From: Oscillospiraceae bacterium | GTDB taxonomy: Bacteria; Bacillota; Clostridia; Oscillospirales; Acutalibacteraceae | NCBI GenBank assembly: GCA_015066365.1 | Contig: SVON01000002.1 | Coordinates: 62,001 to 126,000, forward strand | Reading direction: 5' to 3' | Length of the DNA stretch: 64,000 nt | In this document: in pieces, positions 8,601 to 16,661 of the stretch | Layout of the letters: each line of letters starts with the position of its first letter | Numbering within the stretch: the stretch's first letter is position 1 | Notes under the pieces: model-generated | What the model saw: only the letters and a program-made list of their open reading frames with translations | Databases searched by the model: none | Told to the model about the DNA's origin: nothing | Made by a program: the position numbers and the translations under genes

Positions 8601-8749
8601 TAGGTATAACCTTGCTCGGTCAATTGCTTAATAAAAGCGGCTTCAAGAGCAGCCTCACTTTGATACGCATCAGAGCGAGTCAATTGAGGTTCGTATTCGG
8701 ATACAACAGTCGCTTCCGAAGTGGAAACGATGATATTATATTGGCTCAT
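5651..8749 (-). CDS. hsdR: Type I restriction enzyme, R subunit (HsdR), 1032 aa
   Basis: Cuts DNA after ATP-driven translocation, as part of an HsdR2M2S1 complex. The nuclease motif is intact: D151, then E165-L-K167 (HIELKRRG), the same numbering I recall for EcoR124I. The SF2 helicase core follows: Walker A HTTGSGKTLTSF near 325, DECH box (VFDECHRSQFG) and TGTP. Length and layout fit the EcoR124 (type IC) subfamily of about 1038 aa. The start ATG at 8749 is preceded by GGAAGGA. It is the last gene of hsdM-hsdS-kinase-hsdR, 16 bases after the kinase stop. No frameshifts, so the enzyme is probably active. Confidence 0.96.
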   Translation of the reverse strand: MSQYNIIVSTSEATVVSEYEPQLTRSDAYQSEAALEAAFIKQLTEQGYTYLQIHNSDELVENLRVQLEKLNNYQFSDDEWNRFFTQCLANGNDGIVEKTRLIQEDNVQVLKRDDGTSKNITLIDKKNIHNNSLQVINQYVENSGNYDNRYDVTVLVNGFPLVHIELKRRGVALKEAFNQIERYQRDSFWAGSGLYEYVQLFVISNGTRTKYYSNTTRVSAIKERDGKKKVQKTSSSFEFTSFWADANNKVIPDLVDFTRTFFQKHTLLNVLTKYCVLTSENLLLVMRPYQIVATERILNRIEVSTNYKKLGRTDAGGYIWHTTGSGKTLTSFKTAQLASRLPYIDKVLFVVDRKDLDYQTMKEYDRFERGAANGNKSTKVLQRQLEDLDAKGNPHEYKIIVTTIQKLDNFVTKNPKHPVLDKHIVLVFDECHRSQFGDMHIKIAKFFKNYHIFGFTGTPIFAKNAKSGGNPNLRTTEQAFGDKLHTYTIVDAINDGNVLPFRIDYVNTVKKKEGGKDKKVEAINTESALLAPKRISEIVEYILDHFDHKTKRNTGFYTYSKLTNIEAVAKNQDAKEEKLKVKLNGFNSIFAVSSIEAAKLYYMEFQRQMAEHPEKAIKIATIYSYGQNEDDPDGFIDDEESDNTDGLDLTSREFLDKAIKDYNEMFNTAYDTSSEKFPNYYKDLSLRMKHREVDLLIVVNMFLTGFDATTLNTLWVDKNLRQHGLIQAFSRTNRILNSVKTFGNIICFRDLQKETDDAIALFGDKNASGIVLLKSYDDYYYGYDEDGKHQKGYEERIAELIQKYPLGQDILGEKAKKEFIVAFGNILRLRNILSTFDDFAGNEILSPMDMQNYTGLYNDLYMEFRPKAQAENIDDDIVFEMELVKQIEVNIDYILMLVAKYHQSNCEDKEILIAIDRAIKSSIELRSKKELIDSFIATINAQTDVSQDWRKFVLEQKETDLTTLIAEENLKEEETRKYIENAFRDGSVKTTGTDIDKLMPPVSRFGGGNRANKKQGIIDKLMAFFEKYFGVV

Positions 8750-8765
8750 ATTTTAAATCCTTCCA

Positions 8766-10274
8766 TCAGGAATTTAGAATTTCTTCTATCATTGGCTCAA
8801 CACCTATATTCTTGATGTCCTCAATTAGGTGTTGTGCGGAAAATCTTCCGACATCCCATGCAACAAAGCGCAATATATTAGCGGCAGTTTCGTTTACTAC
8901 ATATGGAAAACCACTACAAAGCACATCATACGAAAAAGAAGCAAATGGGTCATATGCTTCGTAACTTCTGCCGCAAACCTCCTGATATGATTTATCGACG
9001 CTTTGGATAATATGCAAAGCGTGTTCTTCGCTGGTTTTCATAAAAGAAATTAAGACCTCTACAAATCCTTTTTTGTGATGTAAAATCGCTGTAGATATTT
9101 TTTCTGCACTTAAATCATAGATAAACCCTTCAACCTCATCATCAAAGATTTTCCTGGAAATTTTTTCATTTATTCTTTCCTGATTTTCCGCATTTTGTTT
9201 ATAGGCTACTGTTTTTTCGAAAAAGATGGATAATTGACTTGCATCGGCATAACGATATGCGGCATCTGAATTTGTGGCTTTTTCTGCAACACTTCTGTAA
9301 ATATGATGTGAGTTTCTGGGGTCTCCTGTCATAATAAAGTTAATCACACGACCAAGAGAGTATACATCACTTCGCTTATCACCGTCTTTGAGCATCATAA
9401 ACTGCTCTGGTGCACAATAATAAAACTGTCCTACCGCGTGGGTGTGCATCGTTTGATGGGAGGTAAATACATTCAAGTCTTTTCCCAAACCAAAATCAGC
9501 AATTTTTATCATGCCAGAATTAATAAAGATGTTGTTAGCACTAATATCACGATGGATAATATCGCGTTTATGTACTTCCGTCATAATATGCAGAATTTGC
9601 CGAATACAAGTCAACTTTATTTCTTCCGATAAGGTGTTGTATTTAACATACTTTTCTAAAGTCGTTTCAGCATATTCCATCGTATAAGAGCAGTTTCCTT
9701 CGTCAAACGAATAAACTTCAATAATGCCAAATGCATCCTGCAAAGATTTCGTGATGTTGTATTCTCTCTTGAAACGGCTTCTTATACCAGCATCAGTCAA
9801 ATAATCGTCTTTGAGTTTCTTTACTACTAAACCTGTAGATTTCTGCCGATAAACATTAGCGAACCCACCATTTCCGATTGGTTCTAAATCATCATTTTCC
9901 TTAACAAGATGATAGCGACCGTTATTACGAGTTATTTTGCATAAATCTCTATGGAGAATATGGTTGAATTCGGCGTATATGCGTTCGCTTTTTTCTGCGG
10001 CTTCTACTTCGGATAACGCCTGTTCCTGCATTAAGTAGTTTTTGCCAAGGACAATACTAAAAAACCTATCAATTTGACGACTGTTAATTAAATCCACAAG
10101 TTTATCGTGAACATATGCCCACCTTGACGGAAACCCAGATTGATAGACATCTTTAGTCCCGAAATTGGAGTTAAAGAACTCTACAAGTTTATACCCCTGC
10201 TTATATGTGTAAAAGCCTTCAGTATCTCCACAAAAAATATTTGAAATCTCTTTCAGCGAATCTGAACTAATCAT
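8766..10274 (-). CDS. Hanks-type Ser/Thr protein kinase inside the RM operon, 502 aa
   Basis: An unassigned N-terminal domain of about 125 residues precedes a full kinase domain: glycine loop GNGGFANVY (134-142), VVKKL lysine (about 152), HRD at 241-243 with N248 (IIHRDISANNIFI), DFG at 260-262 and APEQF. All catalytic residues are present. There is no membrane segment, so it acts in the cytoplasm. The C-terminal about 150 residues are unassigned. The gene lies 14 bases after hsdS and 16 bases before hsdR, so it is co-expressed with the restriction enzyme. Kinases are known in other phage-defence loci (for example PglW, Stk2); a role in controlling restriction or in abortive infection is inference. 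Confidence 0.9.
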   Translation of the reverse strand: MISSDSLKEISNIFCGDTEGFYTYKQGYKLVEFFNSNFGTKDVYQSGFPSRWAYVHDKLVDLINSRQIDRFFSIVLGKNYLMQEQALSEVEAAEKSERIYAEFNHILHRDLCKITRNNGRYHLVKENDDLEPIGNGGFANVYRQKSTGLVVKKLKDDYLTDAGIRSRFKREYNITKSLQDAFGIIEVYSFDEGNCSYTMEYAETTLEKYVKYNTLSEEIKLTCIRQILHIMTEVHKRDIIHRDISANNIFINSGMIKIADFGLGKDLNVFTSHQTMHTHAVGQFYYCAPEQFMMLKDGDKRSDVYSLGRVINFIMTGDPRNSHHIYRSVAEKATNSDAAYRYADASQLSIFFEKTVAYKQNAENQERINEKISRKIFDDEVEGFIYDLSAEKISTAILHHKKGFVEVLISFMKTSEEHALHIIQSVDKSYQEVCGRSYEAYDPFASFSYDVLCSGFPYVVNETAANILRFVAWDVGRFSAQHLIEDIKNIGVEPMIEEILNS

Positions 10275-10288
10275 GTTATCTCCCTCAA

Positions 10289-11443
10289 TTATGCTGGTTC
10301 AAAGGTTAGCAACTTGTCACGGTAATACTCATATTGTTTCTGTCTTGCTTCAATCTCGGCAGGAAGACCTGCGGAAATATCGTTGCAGAGAGCATCAAAT
10401 CGTTCCAAAATTTCAACAATTCGCTCCTGCTCTTCAATAGGTGGAACGGGTATCTTCGCTTTCAAAATATTATCGTTGTACAGTCTGGCAATAGTACCGC
10501 CTGTTGAGATTTGCCACGGTTGCTTTTTGTAGCAATAAAACAGATATTTGTTGGTGACGATTGTGCCATCGTGTTCTAACCATACGATATTAGAATCTTG
10601 GAAATAAGCAGGTTCACCGTCAAAAACAACAGTTCTTCCAATTGTACCAGAGCAAGAGATTAGAATATCGCCCTTTTTAGGGTATGAATACTTTGCTCGG
10701 AACTCCTCAAACAACTCTTCGGTAATATAAGCATCAGGGGCCTTGCCAAAGGTGCCGATTTTATAAAAAGGAATACCACCCGTTTTGTTAGTTTGCTCTT
10801 TTAAAATTCTTTTGCACATCTTTACGGAACCGATTTCACCAAGAGTAAGCATTTTTACATTATCGCCGAAGTTCATCAGGTGTTCGGTATAATAATCGTA
10901 CTGCTTTTTTCTCGCTGTAAGCTCCGCTGTAAGCTCCGCTGTAAGCTCCGCTGTAAGCTCCGTGAAATTGTCCAATATACGGACAATTTCACATTGAACC
11001 TCAATGGGGGGTACAGGGATTTTGATTTTACCCATAACATTGCTCATTAACTTTGGGTTCCCCATTCCACTACTTACATACTTGGGAGCCTCAACAGACA
11101 ATGTGTAGTACAAAAATCTAAGAAGCAAATGAGGTGTATTTACTTTAAGAAGCCCACAAACATTCGTTACGCTAAACTTTCCTGTTCGATAGAATACGGT
11201 TCCTGCATTTGCTCCATCAGTAGTCCAAGTTAAATACTCTCCGTCATACATATAGGTGTTTATCTTTCCCAGTTCGCCATTGTTTTCAGTCTGAGAAGAA
11301 TAAACAGGATAGTTACCCGCATTTTGTTGGATAAAATCCTTAGATATTACTCGGCCTCTAGAAATTTCGCAAACATCCGCAACTTTCTTATACTCAACCC
11401 CACTCGGACACAATTGATTTACTAACTCTTCGTACTTGCTCAT
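10289..11443 (-). CDS. hsdS: Type I restriction-modification specificity subunit (HsdS), 384 aa
   Basis: Two target-recognition domains, each followed by a conserved helix ending in KQYxYYxxxLL (KKQYDYYTEHLM centrally and RQKQYEYYRDKLL at the C-terminus). Between them is a run of the tetrapeptide TAEL encoded by four 12-bp repeats. In EcoR124I/EcoR124II the number of TAEL repeats sets the distance between the two half-sites, so the repeat number here should set the spacer of the recognition sequence. The start overlaps the hsdM stop by one base (TAATG), indicating translational coupling. The two half-site sequences cannot be predicted from the protein by eye. Confidence 0.95.
   Translation of the reverse strand: MSKYEELVNQLCPSGVEYKKVADVCEISRGRVISKDFIQQNAGNYPVYSSQTENNGELGKINTYMYDGEYLTWTTDGANAGTVFYRTGKFSVTNVCGLLKVNTPHLLLRFLYYTLSVEAPKYVSSGMGNPKLMSNVMGKIKIPVPPIEVQCEIVRILDNFTELTAELTAELTAELTARKKQYDYYTEHLMNFGDNVKMLTLGEIGSVKMCKRILKEQTNKTGGIPFYKIGTFGKAPDAYITEELFEEFRAKYSYPKKGDILISCSGTIGRTVVFDGEPAYFQDSNIVWLEHDGTIVTNKYLFYCYKKQPWQISTGGTIARLYNDNILKAKIPVPPIEEQERIVEILERFDALCNDISAGLPAEIEARQKQYEYYRDKLLTFEPA
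10913..10960 (-). repeat. Four tandem 12-bp repeats in hsdS (TAEL linker)
   Basis: Four perfect copies of CGCTGTAAGCTC (plus strand) encode TAEL units in the central linker. Perfect short tandem repeats of a whole number of codons can gain or lose units by slippage without a frameshift. Confidence 0.95.
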
Positions 11444-13005
11444 TATTGCACCTCGATTTCCGCAATAATCTTGCTAATCTCAGTGCGCAATACATTTTCA
11501 CGAGCAACAATCTCTTCGATATGAGTGTTCAACTCTACAATGTTGATAACCTCTCGGGTATCTTCCGCCTCGACATAGGTGCTAACGGACAAGTTATAGT
11601 CGTTTTCTTTAACCTCAGCATAAGAAACCAACCGAGCAAAGTGGTCTTTGTCTTCACGGCTGGCATACTCATTCACAATGTTGTCAATGTTCTCAGGAGT
11701 TAACTTATTATTGTTGGTTATCTTAATGCACTCATTGGTGGCGTCAATGAAAAGGATGTTGTTATCCTTTTTGCCTTTCTTTAACACCAGAACACAAGTG
11801 GCAATAGAAGTGCCATAGAATAAGTTGCTGGGCAACTGGATAACGCAATCCACATAGTTGTTATCAATCAAGTATTTGCGAATCTTTTGCTCAGCGCCAC
11901 CACGATACATAATGCCAGGGAAAGTAACAATAGCAGCCGTACCATTGGAAGCCAACCAAGAAAGGCTATGCATAATAAAGGCAAAGTCTGCCTTGCTCTT
12001 GGGTGCCAAAACACCAGCAGGCGCAAAACGAGGGTCATTGATAAGGGTGGGGCTATCATCGCCCTCCCACTTGATAGAATAAGGGGGATTGGAAACGATG
12101 AGCTCAAAGGGTTCATCATCCCAATGGGCAGGATTCAACAAGGTGTCTTCACAAGCCACATTGAACTTATCAAAACCCACATCATGCAGGAACATATTGA
12201 TACGACACAAGTTAAAAGTGGTGATGTTGATTTCCTGACCAAAATAGCCCTGACGAACGCCCTCTTTGCCCAAAACGCTCTGAGCTTTCAACAACAAAGA
12301 ACCAGAGCCACAAGCAGGGTCATAAACTTTATTGACTTCGGTCTTGCCTACCGTGCCAATACGAGTGAGCAACTCAGACACATCGGAGGGGGTGAAGAAC
12401 TCACCACCAGACTTACCTGCATTAGAGGCATACATCGTCATCAAATACTCATAGGCATCACCAAAAGCATCGATGGCGTTGTCCTTGTATTCCAACTTCA
12501 TCTCAGCAATGCCATTGAGAATCTTGACCAAGCGTTCATTTCTCTTGGCAACCGTGCCACCCAGTTTGTTGCTATTCACATCAAAGTCGGCAAACAAACC
12601 TGCAAAGTCATCCTCGGCCTCGCTACCCTTAGCACTATCTTCGATATTGTTAAAGACCCGCTCCAGAGTCTCATTCAAGTTCTCATCCAAGGGAGCCTTA
12701 GCACGAACATTGCAAAACAACTCAGAGGGACGAATGAAGAACCCCTTTTCCTCTATCAAGCCAGAACGAGCTTCCTCAGCATCAGCATCCGACATCTTTG
12801 CATAGTCGAAAGTAGTGTTACCTGCCTCAATTTCACCTGCATTGATATAGGCAGTAAAGTTCTCGGAGATATAGCGATAGAACATAGCGCCGAGCACATA
12901 GTTTTTAAAGTCCCATCCATCTACTGCGCCACGCAGGTCATCAGCAATTGCCCAAATGGCACGATGGAGTTCGGCTCTTTCTTGCTCTTTTCTCTTATCA
13001 ACCAT
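11443..13005 (-). CDS. hsdM: Type I N6-adenine methyltransferase subunit (HsdM), 520 aa
   Basis: N6-adenine methyltransferase that works with HsdS. It has the HsdM N-terminal helical domain (AIADDLRGAVDGWDFKNYVL), the SAM-binding motif DPACGSGSLLL, and the catalytic NPPY (SNPPYSIKW). The length of 520 aa equals that of EcoR124I HsdM. It is the first gene of the operon, with GGGGGATTTT before the ATG and a TATACT -10 box at 13041-13046 on the minus strand with a weak -35. The gene is complete. Confidence 0.96.
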   Translation of the reverse strand: MVDKRKEQERAELHRAIWAIADDLRGAVDGWDFKNYVLGAMFYRYISENFTAYINAGEIEAGNTTFDYAKMSDADAEEARSGLIEEKGFFIRPSELFCNVRAKAPLDENLNETLERVFNNIEDSAKGSEAEDDFAGLFADFDVNSNKLGGTVAKRNERLVKILNGIAEMKLEYKDNAIDAFGDAYEYLMTMYASNAGKSGGEFFTPSDVSELLTRIGTVGKTEVNKVYDPACGSGSLLLKAQSVLGKEGVRQGYFGQEINITTFNLCRINMFLHDVGFDKFNVACEDTLLNPAHWDDEPFELIVSNPPYSIKWEGDDSPTLINDPRFAPAGVLAPKSKADFAFIMHSLSWLASNGTAAIVTFPGIMYRGGAEQKIRKYLIDNNYVDCVIQLPSNLFYGTSIATCVLVLKKGKKDNNILFIDATNECIKITNNNKLTPENIDNIVNEYASREDKDHFARLVSYAEVKENDYNLSVSTYVEAEDTREVINIVELNTHIEEIVARENVLRTEISKIIAEIEVQ

Positions 13006-13117
13006 ATCGCAAAATCCCCCAATTTTCGAATTCTAAGCCCAGTATAGCACCAAATCACAAATAACTCCAGTATTTTTTATATTTAAATATACAACACACA
13101 AAAACTAATAAAAGATA

Positions 13118-13155
13118 AAGGGATGCGAATCAATCATCGCATCCCCTTTTTATAA
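13118..13155. terminator. Terminator between recombinase and hsdM promoter
   Basis: Stem GGGATGCGA / TCGCATCCC with A-rich left and TTTTT right flanks, in the 221-base gap 13006-13226 that also holds the hsdM promoter. Confidence 0.8.
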
Positions 13156-13226
13156 ATAATTTAAAATTTAATTTTCGAAAAAATTAGGTTCCTTTTTCAC
13201 ACAAAAGTATATGAGAAAGAGTTGAT

Positions 13227-13898
13227 TTACGCCATCAACTCTTTTTTGTATTTATAGAAGCTATTGCGAGACACACCACACAATTGCATAACTTCACCAT
13301 CATCCAAAGAACCACCAAAAGAACGAGAGTGCTTGAGGATAATCGCCTTGGCCTCTTTGCTTTTTTGGGTTTCCACGGTAGTTCCAGTAGTTCTGCCCAA
13401 TACCGTTCCATTTTCCTTAGCAACCTGCAACCCTTCTTTAACACGAGTTCGCAAAAACGACACTTCTTTTTCAGCCTGTTCAAAAGCTAACTTGATTTGC
13501 TCTCTTGCCAAAGCCATAAGGTATTTATTTACGCCTTCGATGATAAAGTCTACATTCGTGCCTGTTTTAGAAATGGTGCTATCCAATGCACACTGATAGA
13601 CCGAAGTGTTGATATGCGGTTCTTTCAAGAAGACTAAGGCCACTCCTTTTTTGTAAAGTTCTTCGTAGATTTGGAAACCTTCTTCGGAATCTCTACTCAT
13701 ACGACTAACCTCATCAAACACAATGGTGTCACCGCTTTGCACTTTTCTCATCAACTTCATCCACTCAGGTCTATGCATTGATGTTCCAGTAAAAGCTTCT
13801 TTGATAATGATGGCCGTCGGATATGCCCGCAGAACATTTTCAATTTGACGAGAAAGGTTCTGGCGTTGTGTGCTGACCCTGCAGTAGGAAAAAATCAT
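13227..13898 (-). CDS. Small serine recombinase (resolvase/invertase), 223 aa
   Basis: N-terminal resolvase domain with the catalytic serine in YCRVSTQRQNL, followed by the conserved DEVSRMSRD block. The C-terminus has an HTH resembling Hin-type domains (VMQLCGVSRNSFYKYKKEL). The ATG at 13898 has GGAGG six bases ahead; an upstream extension of the frame has no ribosome site. It lacks the long C-terminal domain of large serine integrases, so it is a resolvase or invertase. Repeated sequences lie directly upstream (13919-14031). In this position it could resolve cointegrates of the transposon, as TniR does in Tn5053-type elements; alternatively it is cargo linked to the RM genes. Confidence 0.88.
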   Translation of the reverse strand: MIFSYCRVSTQRQNLSRQIENVLRAYPTAIIIKEAFTGTSMHRPEWMKLMRKVQSGDTIVFDEVSRMSRDSEEGFQIYEELYKKGVALVFLKEPHINTSVYQCALDSTISKTGTNVDFIIEGVNKYLMALAREQIKLAFEQAEKEVSFLRTRVKEGLQVAKENGTVLGRTTGTTVETQKSKEAKAIILKHSRSFGGSLDDGEVMQLCGVSRNSFYKYKKELMA

Positions 13899-13918
13899 CT
13901 TAAACCTCCAAAATACAA

Positions 13919-14031
13919 GTATCAAATTAGACATTCGGACCAAAAGTATTAAACTAATGTGCTTTTAAACACTTTTAGGGTTGTTTCTTTAAAAAACACA
14001 GTACCAAATTGAACTTTTGTTTAAGTTGGTA
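13919..14031. promoter_or_regulatory. Candidate resolution (res) site
   Basis: Related 13-mers occur in direct orientation at 13919 (GTATCAAATTAGA), 13946 (GTATTAAACTAAT) and 14001 (GTACCAAATTGAA). The last forms a dyad with GTTTAAGTTGGTA, giving 13-bp arms (11 matching) around TTTT at 14002-14031. Multiple recombinase sites in front of a divergent resolvase gene is the layout of known res sites. The remainder of the 337-base gap 13899-14235 is AT-rich with no other recognisable feature. Confidence 0.5.
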
Positions 14032-14235
14032 GCGCAAACAGGTATCTCTCCGTTTCTTGTATGGTTGAACAAGCACAATTGCAAAGCCGTCCTTTTGTGC
14101 AAATTGTAGATTTTTTGATGTTTTGAAAAAATTTTTGAAAAATCGCCTTTTTTTGCATTTTTGCATTGTATATCACTTTGAAATCGATGAGATGTTTACA
14201 AAATTCAAACATTTTTAAAACAAGGAGACAACAAA

Positions 14236-15057
14236 ATGAGCGCAAGAGAAACAAATTTTCATCACACGAGTTCTAACTCAACATACTGGAGAACATTTGA
14301 TGAATGTATCAAGTTCGCAACAAGAATTCGCGCAAAGGTTTGGCGGTTATGTGAGAAAAAAGATTATTCGTGTTTAGGGATTATGGGTATCAGTGAAAAC
14401 GACAAAGACCAAGGGTCTGTCCAAGTTGGATATCGAGGATATAAACGGTTTGTGGGTAATAGTAAACAGGTTTACAAAACCAATCCTCACATTCATATGG
14501 TAACACTGGCAAACCCAGGAGAGAGTATTTCTCGCCAAATAACATCTTGGTTCACACATAACTCTGGAGGCAAAAACGCATTCCACAACAATTGCAACCA
14601 CTATTTACCTACGGCCGTCCATTATCTAATGGCGCAAAGTAAGAAATTCCGAACGGTAATGTATAATGTGGACAAACTCCCCAAAGAGGATGTTTACACA
14701 TTTTGTTGGTTAGTAGAGAAGGAGAATGTTCAAATGGGTGGAGTGAAACCCATCTTCAAAGGGTTGTCCGATGAGATTTTTTACTCTTTAAAAAACAACT
14801 TTGATGGTTCTCAAAATGAGGTGTTTACAAATGATTACGATGAAGACACCTTGAAACCCCTTGACATCACTGGGGAAAGCGCTATAAACACACCCTCTGA
14901 AACACTACAATGTAATATATGTGCCAACAACTATACTAACTACACTCACTATACAGGTAACACTTGCCACTATCCCCAATTAAGTAATCCCTTCACTATA
15001 TCATTAAGTAAGTCCGTTCACTCTTGTGATTCCATTCAAACTAACAACACTTCGTGA
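14236..15057 (+). CDS. Unknown protein with a possible HUH-like motif, 273 aa
   Basis: Not assigned to a family. Residues 80-97 (VYKTNPHIHMVTLANPGE) carry His-Ile-His in a hydrophobic strand, resembling the HUH metal site of rolling-circle Rep and relaxase enzymes. A tyrosine follows about 43 residues later in YLMAQSKKFRTVMY, the kind of place a nucleophilic Tyr occupies. The C-terminal 70 residues are Asn/Thr-rich and of low complexity. GGAGA precedes the ATG. It lies between the serine recombinase and the transposition operon and is followed after 38 bases by another unknown gene. Simple chance HxH is possible; structure prediction would decide. Confidence 0.6.
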   Translation: MSARETNFHHTSSNSTYWRTFDECIKFATRIRAKVWRLCEKKDYSCLGIMGISENDKDQGSVQVGYRGYKRFVGNSKQVYKTNPHIHMVTLANPGESISRQITSWFTHNSGGKNAFHNNCNHYLPTAVHYLMAQSKKFRTVMYNVDKLPKEDVYTFCWLVEKENVQMGGVKPIFKGLSDEIFYSLKNNFDGSQNEVFTNDYDEDTLKPLDITGESAINTPSETLQCNICANNYTNYTHYTGNTCHYPQLSNPFTISLSKSVHSCDSIQTNNTS

Positions 15058-15095
15058 ATACATACTACTAACTAAACTACTGGAGGTAACAAATA

Positions 15096-15605
15096 ATGTT
15101 TCTAACTAAACTTTTTCCTGTCAAACTATCTCACATCTGGAATGTGGAGCTAAATGTGGATGATTGTTCGGATGATGAATATTTTAGGAAAATCAAAGAA
15201 GTTTATCTTTACATCCAACAATACATAGACAATTGGATATCTCAACATCGCTATTTAGGCTTAAAGACATCTACAACTATCTATGTGGATATTGGCAATT
15301 ATTACATCTTGGATGATGAGGCGGTTCGATATCAACTCAAGCCTGTTATCCATATTGCTATTACTGAAGAAAACAAGAGTCGTGCTAAAGGATATTTCAA
15401 TGACTTGTTGAAGAGTAGCTTGCCTTGTTCCGTTACTTCTTATCCTGGGGTAGGCTCCATCCTTAATCACTCCAACAAGAAGATGTTGTTCAACAACACT
15501 CTCGTTAGTAAAACTTATAAAATATCAAGAGATTCTAAAGTGCGTATCATTGAGAAAAACAAACCGAAGTCTATGGTCTACAAATCTATAGCTAAGCCAA
15601 TGTGA
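15096..15605 (+). CDS. Hypothetical protein, 169 aa
   Basis: Not recognised. A soluble, mixed alpha/beta protein with a basic C-terminus (KVRIIEKNKPKSMVYKSIAK). ACTGGAGGTAAC gives a good ribosome site ahead of the ATG at 15096. It follows the possible HUH protein by 38 bases on the same strand and ends 33 bases from the convergent tniQ stop codon, so it probably forms a two-gene unit with its upstream neighbour. The shared AT-rich composition suggests it belongs to the core of the transposon and is not late cargo, but this is inference. Confidence 0.65.
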   Translation: MFLTKLFPVKLSHIWNVELNVDDCSDDEYFRKIKEVYLYIQQYIDNWISQHRYLGLKTSTTIYVDIGNYYILDDEAVRYQLKPVIHIAITEENKSRAKGYFNDLLKSSLPCSVTSYPGVGSILNHSNKKMLFNNTLVSKTYKISRDSKVRIIEKNKPKSMVYKSIAKPM

Positions 15606-15638
15606 ACACTCTATTGAAATGGCTTTTTCTCATAATGG

Positions 15639-16661
15639 TTATGTTGACCGATGCAATCGGTTCTTCATTAACACTTTACAATAATCGTAGGCCATGCCTT
15701 GTTTCTCTGAGATTTGCCTGTAGTTCATACCTTGGGCTTTTAGTTGAAGAATTTGATTGTCAAAGTCAACTATATGATTAGTGTTGATGGTTATATCTCT
15801 GGTCACTAACTCTGTAGCATCTATCCCCAAGAAAAAACCAAGCAAAGATACTTCAAAAGGATTTACTCTATAACCTGAAAACATCTTTTCTAATTGCCAA
15901 GCGTGTCCAAAGCCAAAAGTGTCCATATCTTTATAGAACTCTTGAAAGTCTTGGGATAATAGTTCAATGTATCTCTTTACTCCCCTTGGAGAGATATATT
16001 TAGTTCCCATCAATTTGTGATGAAGATATATGGGTGTGGGTATCTTTGATAAAGTATCTACTTGCATCACCTCGATAATATAGTCACTAAATGCTCGTTC
16101 TTGGTCATTTAGGCTTATTACGATGGGAGTGGTGTCTACACACTCCTCGGCAGTAATAAGTGCTGGTGGAGCATTAGAAAGCAAGGATATAGAGGATTTT
16201 AGTAAATGGCACTTATGTCTATGACAAATGGAAAGCTCTGGAATTTGATGAGAACGATGCCAATAAGTTTCTTGTAACTTCTCTCTATCTTCAAGAACAC
16301 ACAATGGGCAATATTTTAGCGAAAATCCTTTTCTCTCTCTATGCATAGGCAATACATTCACTAAGCTTTTCAAATCCATATTGTAAGCAATGTCTCGAGC
16401 CCTAACTTGCTTGTCTGGAGTGAGAAAAGCGCTATAGTAGTTTAGCATTGTATGGTTAGATATAAAAGTTTCGATGCCATCAATTTGATGAATCACATTA
16501 GGGGTGAGAGCGTTGCAAAATTCCATATTGGGTTTTACATTAGGATTTGCAAAAAGGTCTTCTGCGACACTTCGATAATGAACATAGCCACTTCTAACAA
16601 AGTATCTGCTCCATACACTATAAGCCAACTCATCTTCGTAAGGAGCGGGCAAAACTAACAT
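15639..16661 (-). CDS. tniQ: TniQ/TnsD-family target-selection protein, 340 aa
   Basis: Target selector of Tn7-like elements: binds the attachment DNA and recruits TnsC. The N-terminus has the TniQ signature (PAPYEDELAYSVWSRYF), followed by a zinc motif at 118-149 (YCPLC ... CHRH). The C-terminal part has an HTH-like segment (QLKAQGMNYRQISEKQGM, about 308-325). At 340 aa it is between short TniQ and full TnsD (about 508 aa), long enough for its own DNA recognition. As the only TniQ in the element and with no Cas genes present, it is the best candidate for recognising the guaA 3' end. Its start overlaps the tnsC stop by seven bases. Confidence 0.92.
   Translation of the reverse strand: MLVLPAPYEDELAYSVWSRYFVRSGYVHYRSVAEDLFANPNVKPNMEFCNALTPNVIHQIDGIETFISNHTMLNYYSAFLTPDKQVRARDIAYNMDLKSLVNVLPMHRERKGFSLKYCPLCVLEDREKLQETYWHRSHQIPELSICHRHKCHLLKSSISLLSNAPPALITAEECVDTTPIVISLNDQERAFSDYIIEVMQVDTLSKIPTPIYLHHKLMGTKYISPRGVKRYIELLSQDFQEFYKDMDTFGFGHAWQLEKMFSGYRVNPFEVSLLGFFLGIDATELVTRDITINTNHIVDFDNQILQLKAQGMNYRQISEKQGMAYDYCKVLMKNRLHRST

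Noticed and set aside
10913-10960. Short tandem repeats as a CRISPR array
   Set aside because: They are contiguous 12-bp units without spacers and encode the HsdS linker. No CRISPR array or cas gene is visible in the window, so the transposon is not a CRISPR-associated one on this evidence.
13227-13898. Serine recombinase as an hsdS-shuffling invertase
   Set aside because: Only one hsdS is present and I see no inverted repeats within or near it; a resolvase role fits better, though it is not proven.
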